Positions 1 through 11,102 are shown, counted from the stretch's first letter. The stretch is DNA of 64,000 bases from Aphanomyces cochlioides (GCA_019828595.1 JAHQRK010000013.1:1023501-1087500), one strand, 5' to 3'. Translations and numbers: made by a program. The notes: generated by a model from the sequence alone, not told the origin.

Positions 1-371
1 AAACCCATGAAACGCACTTCCGCGGCACCATTGAATAAAAATACAATTTTGACTGACCGTTTGAATCCAACCGCCAAAAATTTAAAACGACTTTTTCAAC
101 GGTCCATCGTACTTAAAATTTGCGTTAGCCCAATGTATATATACATATATATACAGTATTGAATGCTTCGAACATGTTTTTCAAACATTTAAGACATTTG
201 AAATTACACTATTTAACGTTCATGTTAGAGAAAACGCTTGCGTAAACCTTAAATAGTGTATTCGTCAATTAATTGAAACGTTTTCGACAAACTCCAGTTT
301 TGGACCCAAACGACGATATGAATACAAAGTTATTTCACGCTGACAGGTAAAGCCAGCGGACAATCAAAATA
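1..371. other. AT-rich flank, no gene seen
   Basis: No coding region is recognisable. The stretch contains a short TA-rich run near 137-160 and precedes the transposase remnant directly, so it may be the end of that element, but I could not identify a terminal inverted repeat. Confidence 0.4.
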
Positions 372-1240
372 AAGAAGAAAGTGCTAGTGGCAGTCAAGCT
401 GAAGACCATTCAAGAGGCGAAGGCTTCATCGATTCGCTCTGTGGCACGAAAGCACAAAGTTCAGCCAAGCAACATTCTAAAATGGTTAAAGCAAGAGAAT
501 GAACTTGCCTCCACGAAATCCTCACGTTGTCGCTTGGTTGGAGGCGGCAGATGAGTAACATCCGAGGAATTGGGTGAAATAATCTATGAAAGCATCATGT
601 ACGAAGGCTCTATGAGGACCCGAGTTACAAGAAAACAAATCAAGACGTGGCCGCGATTGATCTCAATGGATTTGGAAGACAAGATCGATCTTGAATTCTT
701 CGATGGATGGCTCGATAAATTCATGGACCGACACGATCTTGTCTTGAGACGAAGTACGCGGAAGCCCATATTATCTGACGATGAGATCGTATCGCGGTGC
801 GTGAATTTTGTCGTCCAAAATCGTAATATCATTGCCAACTATAATGTTTCCCCCGAGAACATCTACAATCTTGACGAAACTGCTGTCTTCTTTGACCACT
901 CTAGACAAACAACGGTTCACGCGACGTTCCAATCGCATTGATGGGTTTCGACAAGATGCGCATAACAGCAGTCTTTTGTGCAAGCGCCACGGGGCGGAAA
1001 TTGAAACCCATGCTCATGGTCAAAGAAAAGGCTCTCAACGTTCAAGACGAAGGCGCAGTGTCAATCTGCGGTGCAACTAAGTCATGGATGAATTCGACTA
1101 TCTTCACGAAATACTTGGAATTTACCTTTGGCCTTTCGAATCGTCAAGAGATCTTGCTCGTGTTTGACGCTGCGAGAAGCCGCATCAACAATGAATCAAG
1201 GCTTACCTACATCGCAAAGGTTTTCTCTACGTAATTAACT
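372..1240 (+). pseudogene. decayed pogo/DDE_1-type transposase
   Basis: The first part (372 to about 510) reads as a pipsqueak/CENP-B-like helix-turn-helix (motifs SIRSVARKHKV and ILKWLKQENE). An in-frame TGA at 552 follows, then an open frame 570-941 ending in NIYNLDETAVFFDHS, whose Asp matches the first catalytic Asp of the DDE_1 family. A frameshift near 930 moves to the frame at 938-1234, with KMRITAVFCASATGRKL and the second Asp in ILLVFDAARS. Near 1200 the frame shifts again (AYLHRKGFLYVINS) and the homology stops; the third acidic residue is not seen. Pogo/Tigger enzymes cut and paste DNA at TA sites. At least one stop, two frameshifts and the missing C-terminal catalytic residue mean this copy cannot make an active enzyme. 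Confidence 0.85.
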
Positions 1241-1312
1241 CTACACTAACGGCACGCAAGAGTTGTCTAATGAGCTGTTGGAGTCTATCAAATTCTGCGC
1301 AATGGGAACGAA

Positions 1313-1480
1313 ATGAAGTCAATTATCGACGCAAGATACAACCATCAACAGGACGAATTCGAGTGTCTCGTCGAATGGCTGGGAATGGACGATTAATCGA
1401 CTTGGGAACACGCTCAACACATTTACGAAGACGTGTTCCAACTTTTCAAACAATTCCTCAGTGAAAAACTTGACATCACC
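1313..1480 (+). pseudogene. chromodomain fragment with one in-frame stop
   Basis: Reading from the ATG at 1313 gives a chromodomain pattern: IIDARYNHQQDEFECLVEWL, then GMDD, a TAA, then STWEHAQHIYEDV. The aromatic and acidic positions of the fold (Y, LVEW, STWE) are in place. In oomycetes this domain normally sits at the C-terminus of Ty3/gypsy integrases, where it is thought to target insertion to modified histones. Here it follows a DDE_1 transposase remnant on the same strand, about 75 bp downstream. It could be a gypsy scrap that landed here or the tail of a chimeric transposase; I cannot decide from one copy. Confidence 0.75.
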
Positions 1481-2265
1481 CCACCAAGTTCAACCAAACA
1501 CAAGCTTTTCGACGACATGGCGAAGAAATTTGCAATTGACGGCCTCCCCCACGCGTCGCGCAAGCCCTGAAAAAACAGCCCAAGCAAGTCAGGCTAAGCC
1601 CGTTCGACTACTCGCTGGCCTTGCGCTTCACTATGCTGGCCTCTCTTCTGGAAGGACAGTGTAGTGCCTGAAGCCCCATCATATGTATCTCATTCCTTTT
1701 CTCTGGTTTTTCATTTCCCAACTGCATTTCCCTGCTTCTCCCTTGCCGGCTTGCCTTTCTTTGCTTTTCCTGCAAGGGGATACTCAAACTGGTCTGCCTA
1801 GCATTTCCGTAGCCAGACCAGCTTCTTTTCTAACTCTTAATCTCAGTTTTTTATTTGCCATCTAGTTACCAAGTGTCCCTCAACGCTGGACGTGCCTGTG
1901 AAAGCTCGTGATAGCACTACAGAGTCTTGGTCCGGGAGGGCTTGTCACCGACATTTCCGGATATGCCTACACTGTATTTAGGAAAGCTAAACCAGAATCG
2001 AGAACATACCGGTAGGCTAGACTAAGGACTTCCATTTTACCGCTCTAAGGCTTAATACACATGTGTTACACGTTACAATACAAACCCCGACTGGAGATGC
2101 TCTTAAGAGGTTTCGACCCCTCTCTATCTGACCGACGAAGCGGCTCCACCCCAAGCCGCCTTCGTTAGTATAGGTCGAGCCTTTCCTCTCCTTCCCCATC
2201 GTCACTGACCAAGGGATGCGCGACGAAATCCATTCTGCCATCGCAATTCTTAGAACTGAAAGAGT
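1481..2265. other. unassigned, partly pyrimidine-rich
   Basis: The first ~80 bases may continue the chromodomain protein tail (LFDDMAKKFAIDGLPH in frame). From about 1690 to 1860 the plus strand is T/C-rich and shows no conserved coding pattern. No RNA gene or repeat was recognised up to the recombinase remnant. Confidence 0.35.
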
Positions 2266-3482
2266 TTAATGCTTGAGTCTTTGGTAACTCACGGCGCAAA
2301 TGCTGTTGACATACTCTTCATAAAAAACAGACGCGCAGACGAGGGAACGCAGTCTCGTCAATGAGATGATAGATTTGACATTTTTCAAGCACATTCGCCT
2401 TTTTGTGCCATTTGAGCCGGATCGACAAGTACTTTCCTTTGTCATCTTCGACAATCGTGACATCATTCCAGCGGAGGTTAAACATCTCGCTAATCCGAAA
2501 GCACCCATGGAACAACCACAAAAGAGTAGACGCAACAAAGACCCCAAGCAAGGGTGGTGGTTGGACAAAGAGTTCGTGAGTGTCGGAAACTCATGCACGG
2601 ACATTCTAACACTCGATAGAAGCAGCCACCCCTCCGCATGCTATGAAGGGTAATTCCAGTTGGCAAATTTGGACAAGTCTCAACCATCCATTCAATATCT
2701 TTCTCAGTGGAGTCTGTTCAAGACATTTAAACCAGTTAACAATTGGTGCACCATTCTGACTTGGTATTGAGGTTTGTGGAAACACAAACGCATCATTGTT
2801 AATGTTCACACAGGCTGCACGCACCATCGAGACATACTCATAAAAAAAGGTACACACTCGCAAGCACGGGAATTCCACTTCGTCAATCAAGTGATACAAT
2901 TGACATTCCCCTTCAATATTTGCCTTCTTGTGCCATTTCAACCTCACAGAGAGAAAGCGACCCGTGTCGTCTTGGACAAGAGAGACGTCATTCCAGCGCA
3001 ACGCCAACAATTCACTGATCCGGAAACATCCCATAAAACATGCCGAGAACAAGAAGTGCGGCATTGATCCAAGGAAAGGGTTGTGATCAGACATGCCGTT
3101 TAATAGTGTAGACAGCTCGTGAATAGACAAAGGGTTTTTCTCCTCGTCAATACTATTTTGCTTGTTGTACTTTTGGAGGCCAACGACATATCGACGAGCT
3201 ATGACGTCCTGGGCCGGATTGGGTGAAACGCCATGCGAGGAGAAATACGCCACTAAAGCTGTTTTTGCCAAGTCAATTGTACGGGCTTTTCGACCATTTT
3301 CATAGAAAGTCTGTGCATACTTCTGTCGTCGCTGAGCGGGGGTTCATGTCACCGTGGTTTTGTTGTATATAAAGAAGAAACTGTCGCTGGTACATGTCAT
3401 ATGTCCGTCTCGTCGACGCTCCATAGAAAGCGTCTTGGATGGTCTTCTTGGATGGTTTCTTGGATGGTCTCGCGCTCTTCAT
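2266..3482 (-). pseudogene. chimeric tyrosine-recombinase pseudogene (two catalytic cores)
   Basis: Read on the minus strand, 3482-3300 encodes an N-terminal core-binding segment (STRRTYDMYQRQFLLYIQ). A frameshift near 3300 leads to the frame 3271-2606, which carries the box I Arg in GCFRISELLALRWNDV and a Lys-containing RLKWHKKAN strand. A second frameshift near 2640 is needed to reach the H-x-x-R box, LHSMRRGG. Directly after it, at about 2605, a second diverged core begins (SVHEFPTL in place of SIHELSTL), with its own RISEMFNLRWNDV and RLKWHKKAN but no H-x-x-R or Tyr. So the end of one gene copy is replaced by the middle of a relative. Enzymes of this type move Crypton- or DIRS-like elements by strand exchange through a covalent tyrosine. 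The frameshifts and missing terminus make this a pseudogene. Confidence 0.85.
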
Positions 3483-5312
3483 ATCCGCAAAAGCAGAAAG
3501 TCACTTGAAATGTGGCTTTAGCTGTATATTAGCCAATCATTGTCTATATATGCTCAATGTTTGGTGCTATGTTGACGTCCGACAACTCGATCGCCCAATC
3601 GAAAGGCAGAATATATTTTCTACCAATAGAACATTACATCAATTGTCGAACATCCAATCAAATAATTTGTCTTGTCGTATACTTGTCGTATCCTGCTTAT
3701 ATGTTGGGATTGGAATGTGAATCCCAAATTGTGCTTCGAAAAAGTTATATTTCATATCTTGGGTTAATCTTTCAGGGAAGAAGAAAACTGCTTTCCGAAA
3801 ACTCTCTCATAATGATCACTCGTGGCTTGATAAAAATAACATCACCGCAGCATTCAAAGCGTCGACTTTTGAAGGTTTGATACATGTCCGTTCACGTGAG
3901 ATACAATTTAAGCCAATCATCCATACAGCATAATCAATTAATCATATAATTAGTCGAAATTCATGATATTCCACACAAATGCAACTCGTTCCCCTCCCAC
4001 GACGTTCGAGTTCTTCTGAGAGACACAAAGGAATCGCAGTACCAGGTACTAGTATTCGCAGATAGAACTCCCCAAGTTGTGCCAGTTCCCACCAATAACA
4101 CGGCAAATATACCCAACGTCGTATCGTCGCTGTCCCCTCTTCTTCCACATTGAAATTCGGCGCGTTTGACGTGGCCAATTCATGCAAGTACATAACGTTT
4201 AACGATATGCTAGACTTAAGGCGTAACGAAGTGATCGGTGCTATCTGGGATCGAAAAAGACTGCTGGGCTTTCCCGGACAATCATGCCAAATTTCGAGTG
4301 AGTAACACGGGCTACATAGCGTGGTTGTGACGGGCATGGTCCAAACTTCGCGGCCAGCGTGGTTGATACATGCTGCGAAACTGCGGAGCTCTCTGTGCAC
4401 TCTCTGCTAGGTTTGTAGAGGTGAATTACATTTGGCATGGCATGAGCACCAAGAATGGTGGCTCAGAATCAAATCAAGCATATATATGGTGGATCATATC
4501 CACTGGACTGGAAGAAACAAGTCGACAATGCGAAGGATCAATGCGCATGCCACAACAAAGTGCCATAAGCTACAAAAGTTTCCAAATTAATGAGCTGGAA
4601 TCGTGCAAGTGTCATTTGAATGCTTTCAGAAGCGTTTCATTCCTGACACTTGAGAGGCTTCTGTCAAAGTGTAGACCTGGAAATGCCTGGCACTTGAACG
4701 AGCTCAAACTTGTGGTTCCACTGATGTAGAACGAAAGATACATGGATGAGCAGGCGCAATGTGCTTTGTGACGAGTTTCACCGTTACGCTCAGAATTCAT
4801 CGAGGCTTGTCCGGTCAGTTTCTCGGAGGTCTGACGGAGGATTTCGCAAGGCTTGGCCAAGTTTGAGATTCAAGCTCGGATGCACAAGTTTCTGGATATT
4901 CTGGTATTCTGGATAGTCGTGGGAATGGCAATGTAACCAGACGGCAACCACGCTTCAAATGACTTGCGTTCTGCTCCGTGACCTTTGCAGATTGCGCATT
5001 TGAGAGGCGACTAATTGTCGAACACTGGAAAAAGGGTTACTTCAGTTGTAGCGTCTGGTATGCACTTTCTTCTTGGCAAGTCGCGCGGAATACAACTTGT
5101 GCTTTGTGCCGTGAGCTTTGCAAATCGCTCGCACTGAGCGATTATCGGCGCAGCATTGAAATGTTTCGAGAACGATCTAGTGCTCCTTCCGTCGAAGTTT
5201 TGGGGCTCACTTCCATGTCCGCAATTCGCTCTTCATGACACGACCGCTTGCGTCATGAAGCTCGCATTCCACTCGCATCGTGCGGTTCGCGATTGGTAGT
5301 TTCGTCGTTTCA
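3483..5312. other. unassigned, no convincing gene
   Basis: Several open frames exist (for example minus 3942-4400) but none shows a motif I know. CCAATCA-type heptamers occur at about 3532, 3652 and 3914. The minus strand at about 3799-3811 carries GAGAGTTTTCGGA, the terminus of the TA-flanked MITE family seen intact at 40410-40748; no matching second end was found here. Confidence 0.35.
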
Positions 5313-5825
5313 CTATTTTTCTTGATGGCAAGTTTCGTGTAGGTGAAGCGTCATCAAGGCTGTGTCAGACCTTTGACAAGCACCATTTGCATTTGTCTTT
5401 CTGCCCCAGCACTTTTCGAGAAGTAACCAAGTCGGTCTTCCGCACGTCGTGAAAAACTGCCGCTGCAGGTGCGCGCTTGAGGTTTTCATGTACTGACAAC
5501 ACCAGAATAGCATATCTGTGACTGCGACATCAACGGCGATCCGCTTGGTTGCTTTGCGTAGCCGCAGCATTGCTGCGTGGCGGACGGACTGTCTTTTAGC
5601 GCTGAGAGCTCTTGTCACCAGTCCACACCACAGCTCAGTTGAAATCAAGTGCCGTGGAGCACCTCGTTCAGAGTCCATCGACGAGTATCTCCACATCCTC
5701 AGAGGACGCGTTGCTGCGCTCAAGTCCTCCACAAGCATCATCGCTGTGGTGCTGCCGCGCGTCGCCTCTGCCGTTGAGCATGACATCTTGTCGCGCTTGG
5801 TCTCCCAACTGAGGCTCTCTTGCAA
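5313..5825 (-). CDS. hypothetical ORF, possibly a decayed regulatory-protein gene
   Basis: A 170-residue minus-strand frame, not recognised. Its N-terminal part is charged and helix-prone (LSWETKRDKM), and an alternative minus frame contains a cysteine pair (CKWCLSKV). The plus strand opposite is also open for about 105 codons, so the open length may only reflect base composition. It might be the remains of an oomycete coiled-coil or START-type protein, but no domain is secure. Confidence 0.2.
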   Translation of the reverse strand: MQESLSWETKRDKMSCSTAEATRGSTTAMMLVEDLSAATRPLRMWRYSSMDSERGAPRHLISTELWCGLVTRALSAKRQSVRHAAMLRLRKATKRIAVDVAVTDMLFWCCQYMKTSSAHLQRQFFTTCGRPTWLLLEKCWGRKTNANGACQRSDTALMTLHLHETCHQEK

Positions 5826-6308
5826 TCTCCGCAGTTCATGACTGCCTCACGTCGGAGTTACAGATCTTCGAACATCAATCGCGCTGAACGACAATCTTGG
5901 AGAATCGCCATGGCAACATATCGAGGACGGGGAGAGGAGAGGCAGATAAAACGCTCTGGGTCGAAAAGGCACCCACAGCAATCCAGAGCGATGTGGGGGG
6001 ATCTGCCTCGGATCTGCCTAGACCCGTGGCAGGAACGCGTCCGCCTTTCGTGAACTCTGCATCGTCTTTCGTGGGGGGCGACTAGATGTGGATGTGCAAG
6101 CTGTGATTGGCAAGAAATTAGCGGCGAGTCGCTCGAATCGCATGGAAGTAGCAAGCACATGCTGACAGGCTTCAACTGCTGACACTTTCGTGGGGCTGGT
6201 GACGGGAGAAACGCACTTTTAGGTGCATTCATTTGGCATCCAAGGGCAAAAGAAGCAACCATCTGTCCTCGATGGACAATTTGCACCACGATCGTGAGCA
6301 ACACTGTA
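5826..6308. other. unassigned stretch
   Basis: A 220-residue minus-strand frame spans 5858-6520 but shows no recognisable domain and partly reads through the repeats next to it. I treat it as unsupported. No RNA gene or terminal repeat was seen. Confidence 0.3.
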
Positions 6309-6520
6309 ATGGCCAATCGGATCAAAAGATTTGTCCCAAGCCGCCATCTGCCTGGACTCGGAAAGCATGCGGTTTCACAAGGACGAGGAATCCACGACGG
6401 TGGAGCATCCGACGGGGACGATGTAATGGCCAATTCACCCTCTTTATGGCCAATCATATCAAAAGCTTTGTCCCAAGCGACCATGGAAAGCATGCGGTTC
6501 CGGAAGGAGTAGGATCCCAA
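6309..6520. repeat. two imperfect direct repeats, ~140 bp apart
   Basis: The block near 6309-6400 (ATGGCCAATCGGATCAAAAG, then TTTGTCCCAAGC and GGAAAGCATGCGGTT) is repeated near 6448-6513 with the same order of words but less spacer. Both copies begin with a GGCCAATC word. It looks like a local duplication; no function is apparent. Confidence 0.6.
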
Positions 6521-7363
6521 GACTGTCGAAACTCGGGAGCATCTTACGAGGAACAGCCGACGCGCCGATCATTTGACTTGGCTTTATTGGCGTCGAAGAT
6601 CGCAAAACAACAACAAGGGAGGGCATAAAGAAGGGGCGGGTAGAAGCCTAGCGTGGGGAAGTTGCTGATACGCTTAGAGGTGGCTTCAACGCACGATAGT
6701 TGACGACAAAAAGCCCCCTCCACGAGTGCATTGGATGGGCCTATCCGACGAAAGCCACAAACAGCGACGCAGTGTGCTTTGTCCAACTCGTAACAGCGCA
6801 ACGGTCGATTTGATCAACATCAGCAGTAATTGTGTCAAGGGGCAACTTCTAACCGAGGGGGTCTTTTCAACACGTATTTCCAAGTGAGAGGGCCTTTATC
6901 GCGGGAGTGTCCACACCGAGGACTGAGACATCTCACGCTCTCGGATCTCTGCTCCCCAAAGATCCCCGCAGGAAGATCCGAAACGCCTCGCTAACGGCGT
7001 GTCGTTAATGCTCCTCGGCGAAAGCAGCTCCAGCTATCCTGAGAAGGACAAAGCCATGTTTAGCACACGGGTAATCTTTTAGCAATCCGAAGCGTCGGAA
7101 TTGTTGGGACTTGGGTGCAACAGGATTTCAAACTTTGTGCAAACCTTTCGGTGGTGCCTAAATGCAAGGCGGTTTCATCGACTTGGGTGCGTTGGTATCA
7201 GCGCTGTGATGCTCATCGCAGCGTGACGACGAGCAATTCCTGCGCCGCGGGACTTACGTCAGCCTCGTCGGCGGCTTTAGAAGTGGATGCTATGAGCTTC
7301 AAAGGCACCTGGGTTAATAGATATTATTGGTGTACTATTCTCTAACGCCACCGACTTGGTTCT
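6521..7363. other. unassigned, downstream of CCCH gene 1
   Basis: No gene is recognised. Short open frames on both strands (such as minus 6544-6801) lack motifs. This is the 3' side of the minus-strand gene at 7364. Confidence 0.3.
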
Positions 7364-7852
7364 CTATGCGACGACTTGGCCATAGTAGTAGTAGGTCAAT
7401 AGACTCTCGACGTCAGCCAAGAAGTTTCGACGAGCAGGCTCTTGTTGTGGCGGTGGTTGCACGACTGGAGAGGTAGTTTTCTTGGGCGTGTGCTTGGCAC
7501 AGAAACCGCGGTTGCGAGCAAACTTGGTGCAGTCTGCGACTTGGCAGCGTCGGCCACCACCGTGGCGGAAGCACTTGCCACGCAAGTGGACTTGGCTACG
7601 GCATCCTTCTTCGCTGCAGAATCGCAAGACATCGGTCGAGCTATGACGCGTGCAAAAGTCTCCGATGCGGCAGTTCATGTGGCATCCTTCGACTTGGCAT
7701 TGTCGTTTGCCGCCGTGACCGACACAGAGGTTGCGAGCATAGACTTGGTTGCGGCAATCACCTGCAGCACAGCGACTTCGGTGGACATGAAACGTGCATT
7801 TCCACGAGCCGGCCATCGCTTCGTAGTCACATCCGCTGAAGAAGCACTTCAT
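7364..7852 (-). CDS. five-module CCCH zinc-binding-type protein, copy 1 (WRKY19-like annotation)
   Basis: An intact 162-residue intronless gene. Residues 1 to about 120 hold five modules of the form C-x4-C-x9/10-C-x2-H, starting with CFFSGCDYEAMAGSWKCTFH and ending with CQVADCTKFARNRGFCAKH, joined by linkers such as HGGKRQ and HGGGRR. The spacing of three Cys and one His per module is that of a small zinc-binding unit. Databases often name such oomycete proteins 'WRKY transcription factor 19' because of resemblance to a repeat in that plant protein; there is no WRKY domain here. The tail is Pro/Gln-rich and ends in a hydrophobic helix (VESLLTYYYYGQ) that copy 2 shares. A nuclear or DNA/protein-binding role is inference. 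Its start is the only Met before the first module. Confidence 0.9.
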   Translation of the reverse strand: MKCFFSGCDYEAMAGSWKCTFHVHRSRCAAGDCRNQVYARNLCVGHGGKRQCQVEGCHMNCRIGDFCTRHSSTDVLRFCSEEGCRSQVHLRGKCFRHGGGRRCQVADCTKFARNRGFCAKHTPKKTTSPVVQPPPQQEPARRNFLADVESLLTYYYYGQVVA

Positions 7853-8082
7853 CGTAGCTTGTCAAATTGTCGAATGACATACACATGCTGTCAATCGTCG
7901 CTGCGTGGTGAGAAAAAATAGTTGGGGGACGGCGTGAGTTACGACGATTCAGGCGCGATTGTCCAAGCCCTCTCTTCCTCCCAGTACCATGGCTCGTCAT
8001 CGCCCCTCTCGATGAGAATGTAGACATATGGTCCACGTTGCATCTCCTGTTCAGCCAAAGACAGGCCGGAAGAATCCTTTAC
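7853..8082. other. short intergenic region 5' of CCCH gene 1
   Basis: Upstream region of the minus-strand CCCH gene. An ATG-initiated frame across 7827-8036 on the minus strand overlaps the gene start and is not believed. No clear core promoter was read. Confidence 0.3.
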
Positions 8083-8216
8083 AGGTCATATCCGAGTCAG
8101 GTCACACTTTAGGTCAAATTAGGTTTTAATATAGGTCATGACTTGGTCACACGAGGTTTTTTAGTATGGTCACAAGTGGTCACATGGTTTTTTTAAATGG
8201 TCATGGTTGGTCATAG
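8083..8216 (+). repeat. cluster of nine GGTCA motifs
   Basis: Nine GGTCA words, mostly GGTCACA or GGTCATG, lie in one orientation within about 130 bp, separated by T-rich spacers (AGGTTTTTTAGTATGGTCAC type). The cluster lies just upstream of the MULE transposase frame and may be a subterminal binding region of that element or a degenerate short tandem repeat. Confidence 0.6.
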
Positions 8217-8291
8217 TGCCAGCTCATGCATGCCATTCAAGACAAAAGAACTTTCAAGTGACCTTCAACAACCATTGCTCCACCCTGCCGC

Positions 8292-9991
8292 ATGTCAAGC
8301 GTCATGCTTCGTTCGAACAATGCCCAACAGCGAGGCTCCACCGAGTCCAGCCTGTCATCCCCTGAAGTCGCAGCTTCCAGTCCTTTCTCGAATTCACGCG
8401 ACGACAGGCTGGACTCCATCGCATCATCACGAGGCGAAGCCGACAGTAAAGGCGACAATCTGATGCTTCATCACAACCGCAAACGGCGCCGCTCAATTGA
8501 ATCCTTCTCATCCGATGAAGATGAGGCGATGGGAGATTCCAACGAAAACCCAAACAAACCAAGCAGCGGGCCAAGAGAAGGACGTACTAAGATATTCTTG
8601 GGTCAATACGAGATGACAAGAGCCAACATTACCCAAAGGAAGATAACTTACCGTTGCAATTTTTATCGAAGTCAAAAGTGTCGAGCAAGACTGGAGTATT
8701 ACTCATCCACGATGAACTACGACTATGAAACCATGGTTCCACACACTTACTTGCGCGTCGACCTGTTGAGACTACCGAAATCGCCAGCATGTCATCGATT
8801 TCAGTCATTTCAGCAATGAAACGAGCTGTTGATAGCTTGGCAACATCAACAGCCACTTCACCGGAGCAGATATGGGAAACATTGCATGCCCAGTTTTATA
8901 ACCAAGACTACGTGGTCGTACATGGTTTAACGAAGATACAAGTGGTGAAGCGGGTCCACCGAGCAAGATCCTCACATTTTGGGCTCAGTATTCATGGGCG
9001 AGATGAAGTGCCTCCATTAGCTTTGGTAAAACATTCAACCTTGAAGTTCTTCCAATTCCATCACGTCTGGTCCAATATTCACAGCAAGCGAGAAGACAAG
9101 CTAGATCGACTCATTGGATGGGCACATCCTGAGCTGATTACATTATTGCGTTACGACAACATCACACTCTTTCTTGATGGCACCTTCCGTTGCACACCAA
9201 GTGGATTCATCCAGTGCATTGTATTGATGGTGTTCGATTGAGGAACAAAACTCTATGTCCCAGTTTTTTATGTATTATCGACATCAAAATCCTACGATGC
9301 ATATTGGAATGCACTGCAATATGTCGGCGACACGAGTGGCGAGTCATTGAAGCCCAAGGATATTGTGTGCGATTTTGAGAAATCGCTTGTTAATGCAGTC
9401 TGTGACCGATTTCCTAGCCTTCAAGTCATGGGATGCTTCTTTCATTTTAAACAAGCATGCCAACGTCACATGATCAAGTACCGAATCCCATCTTTGGAGA
9501 TCAAAATTGCGATGTCAAGTGGAGTGCTCGATATGCTGACCGTCGTAGATCCAGAGAAGGTGTCGAGGCACGGCATCAGGTGGGTAAGACGAAAGATCAA
9601 AGAAATGTGCGAGCAAGATCAAATCGAATACTCGAAGACTAAATGGCATCGATTTTGGAAATACTTCGTGAAGACATGGATCAACTTGTATCCCCCTCAT
9701 TTATGGCCTGTACATGGTGTACGGATGGATGCAGTGGCGCGAACAAACAATCCTCGGGAAAGGTTCAATCGAGAACTCAATACCTCATTTGGTACGCCCC
9801 ATCCATCGCTTCCTCGTTTTGTACAGGTTATTGAAGAAATATCTCGAAAATACGTCAAACTTCGCGAGGATATTCAGCGCGGTTTAGCTGCGCCTCCCAC
9901 GCGACGACTACGTGTGGATCTACCGAGGGCAGCGTCTCTTGACGAATATGGCTCAGGCGAGAGTAGCGATGACATTTCGGACGAAGAATAG
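8292..9991 (+). pseudogene. MULE transposase, one frameshift and one stop
   Basis: Almost complete Mutator-like transposase. The N-terminal part (8292 to ~8750) has a Ser-rich leader, a basic patch (NRKRRRSIE) and a FLYWCH-like zinc-binding strand set (RKITYRCNFYRSQKCRARLE). A single frameshift near 8745 leads to the catalytic part. The first Asp is in LFLDGTF at about 9176, the second in IVCDFEKSL at about 9371, a Cys/His pair is in GCFFHFKQAC, and the Glu lies in NNPRERFNRELN near 9758. One in-frame TGA sits at 9239-9241 inside the RNase-H-like fold. The C-terminus is acidic (GSGESSDDISDEE). With only two lesions this is a young copy. No SWIM finger is seen after the catalytic core, unlike the second MULE in this window. 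Confidence 0.9.
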
Positions 9992-11055
9992 TCTACACTA
10001 CATAGTGTTGTCTATTGAATAAAATTCATGTTGAATGACAATAAGGCAAGATCAGACAATGACATGAGAGCATTATGAAATATATATGAATACACATAAT
10101 GAGCAAGTTCATCACCTTCGAGGTTCACAAGTGCGGTGATTTTGCACGGATATGGCCCTCATGAAATATATTATAATTAGTTTTAATTGAGAAATATTGT
10201 TGTCAACGTTGAAAGTCATGAAATAGTGTGAATCTACCGTGCGGAACCACCGCAGGATTTGCACCATCGATTAGGATGGGGAGGGTCTTGTAAAGTTGAA
10301 TCATTCTACTCAGGCCCCCTGGAGAGTAGAAGTTGCTTTTACACTCGCAGAATGGTGGTTAATCACTACACGCAACACAACAAAAGAAACAACAATAATA
10401 AAGAAATTTTAGAAATTAGATCTTAGCCCCTCAGCGACTCTAGCCGGGGCCTCCCCACGGTTGTCGTTCGCGGAGCAATGGCTGCGTTCGAGAGCACTAC
10501 GCTGAACTTGATTGCCGTGCGTTGCTTCACACCGTCACCACCGCGCGAGACTCACGGCGTCTCTTTCCGGCTTTGGTTGCTTCTTGGTCAACTTCTTGCT
10601 TGTTCCTGACGACACCACATAGCAGTTCACGTTGTTTGAACAAGCTTGTTTCCTAGTCATTGAATTCATGAGCTCTTGGTTAAGGAGGCTGTAATACCGA
10701 TGGGATGAAGATCTCTCATTGAAACATGGTCGTCTTTGATGCAGATTCGAGGGGTGAGAGCGTGCACTCGAGTCCAGGCTTTGCAGAGGTCTTTTGATAA
10801 GTGACGAAATGCTAGATTCGTTTGACCTTTCAAAAAATGATCCTTATGACAGGCATGTGGAGATACAATGTGATCTGGGTGCACGGCTCGCCTGTGATGA
10901 ATCTTGGGAATTGATCGCCTTTGTAGAGGAGGAATTTTTATCATCTATTGAGGTTTTATAAAGGAAACAAGTCGTCTCGTTAAGGCCCTGGTTGGGGAAC
11001 GAATGGAGGTTCCAAATCGTAGAGGTTGTCCAATCTTGATAATATCAATAGTCTG
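9992..11055. other. unassigned, AT-rich then GC-richer
   Basis: 9992-10440 is AT-rich and may include the 3' end of the MULE; no matching terminal repeat was found. 10440-10660 is richer in GC but not convincingly coding. A minus frame 10666-10944 (93 codons, basic, several His and Cys) is unrecognised. Confidence 0.35.
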
Positions 11056-11102
11056 ATTATGTTTTCCGTGTCTTCATAATATGAAGACACGGAAAACATA
11101 AT
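11056..11102. repeat. perfect hairpin, 22-bp arms, 3-nt loop
   Basis: The arm 11056-11077 (ending CCGTGTCTTCAT) and the arm 11081-11102 (starting ATGAAGACACGG) are exact reverse complements with AAT between them. It is too long and perfect for chance. It might be the remnant of a very short foldback insertion or give rise to a hairpin RNA. Confidence 0.9.

Noticed and set aside
5858..6520. 220-codon minus-strand open frame
   Set aside because: It has no domain, overlaps a direct repeat and is opposed by other open frames; length alone is not evidence in this GC-richer stretch.
7442..7921. Long plus-strand frame opposite CCCH gene 1 (and similar ones opposite copies 2, 4, 5, 6 and 7)
   Set aside because: These are antisense shadows of the conserved CCCH genes: the Cys/His pattern lies on the other strand.
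10666..10944. Minus frame considered as an integrase zinc-binding (HHCC) fragment
   Set aside because: His and Cys spacing does not match H-x-H...C-x2-C and no flanking integrase motifs exist.
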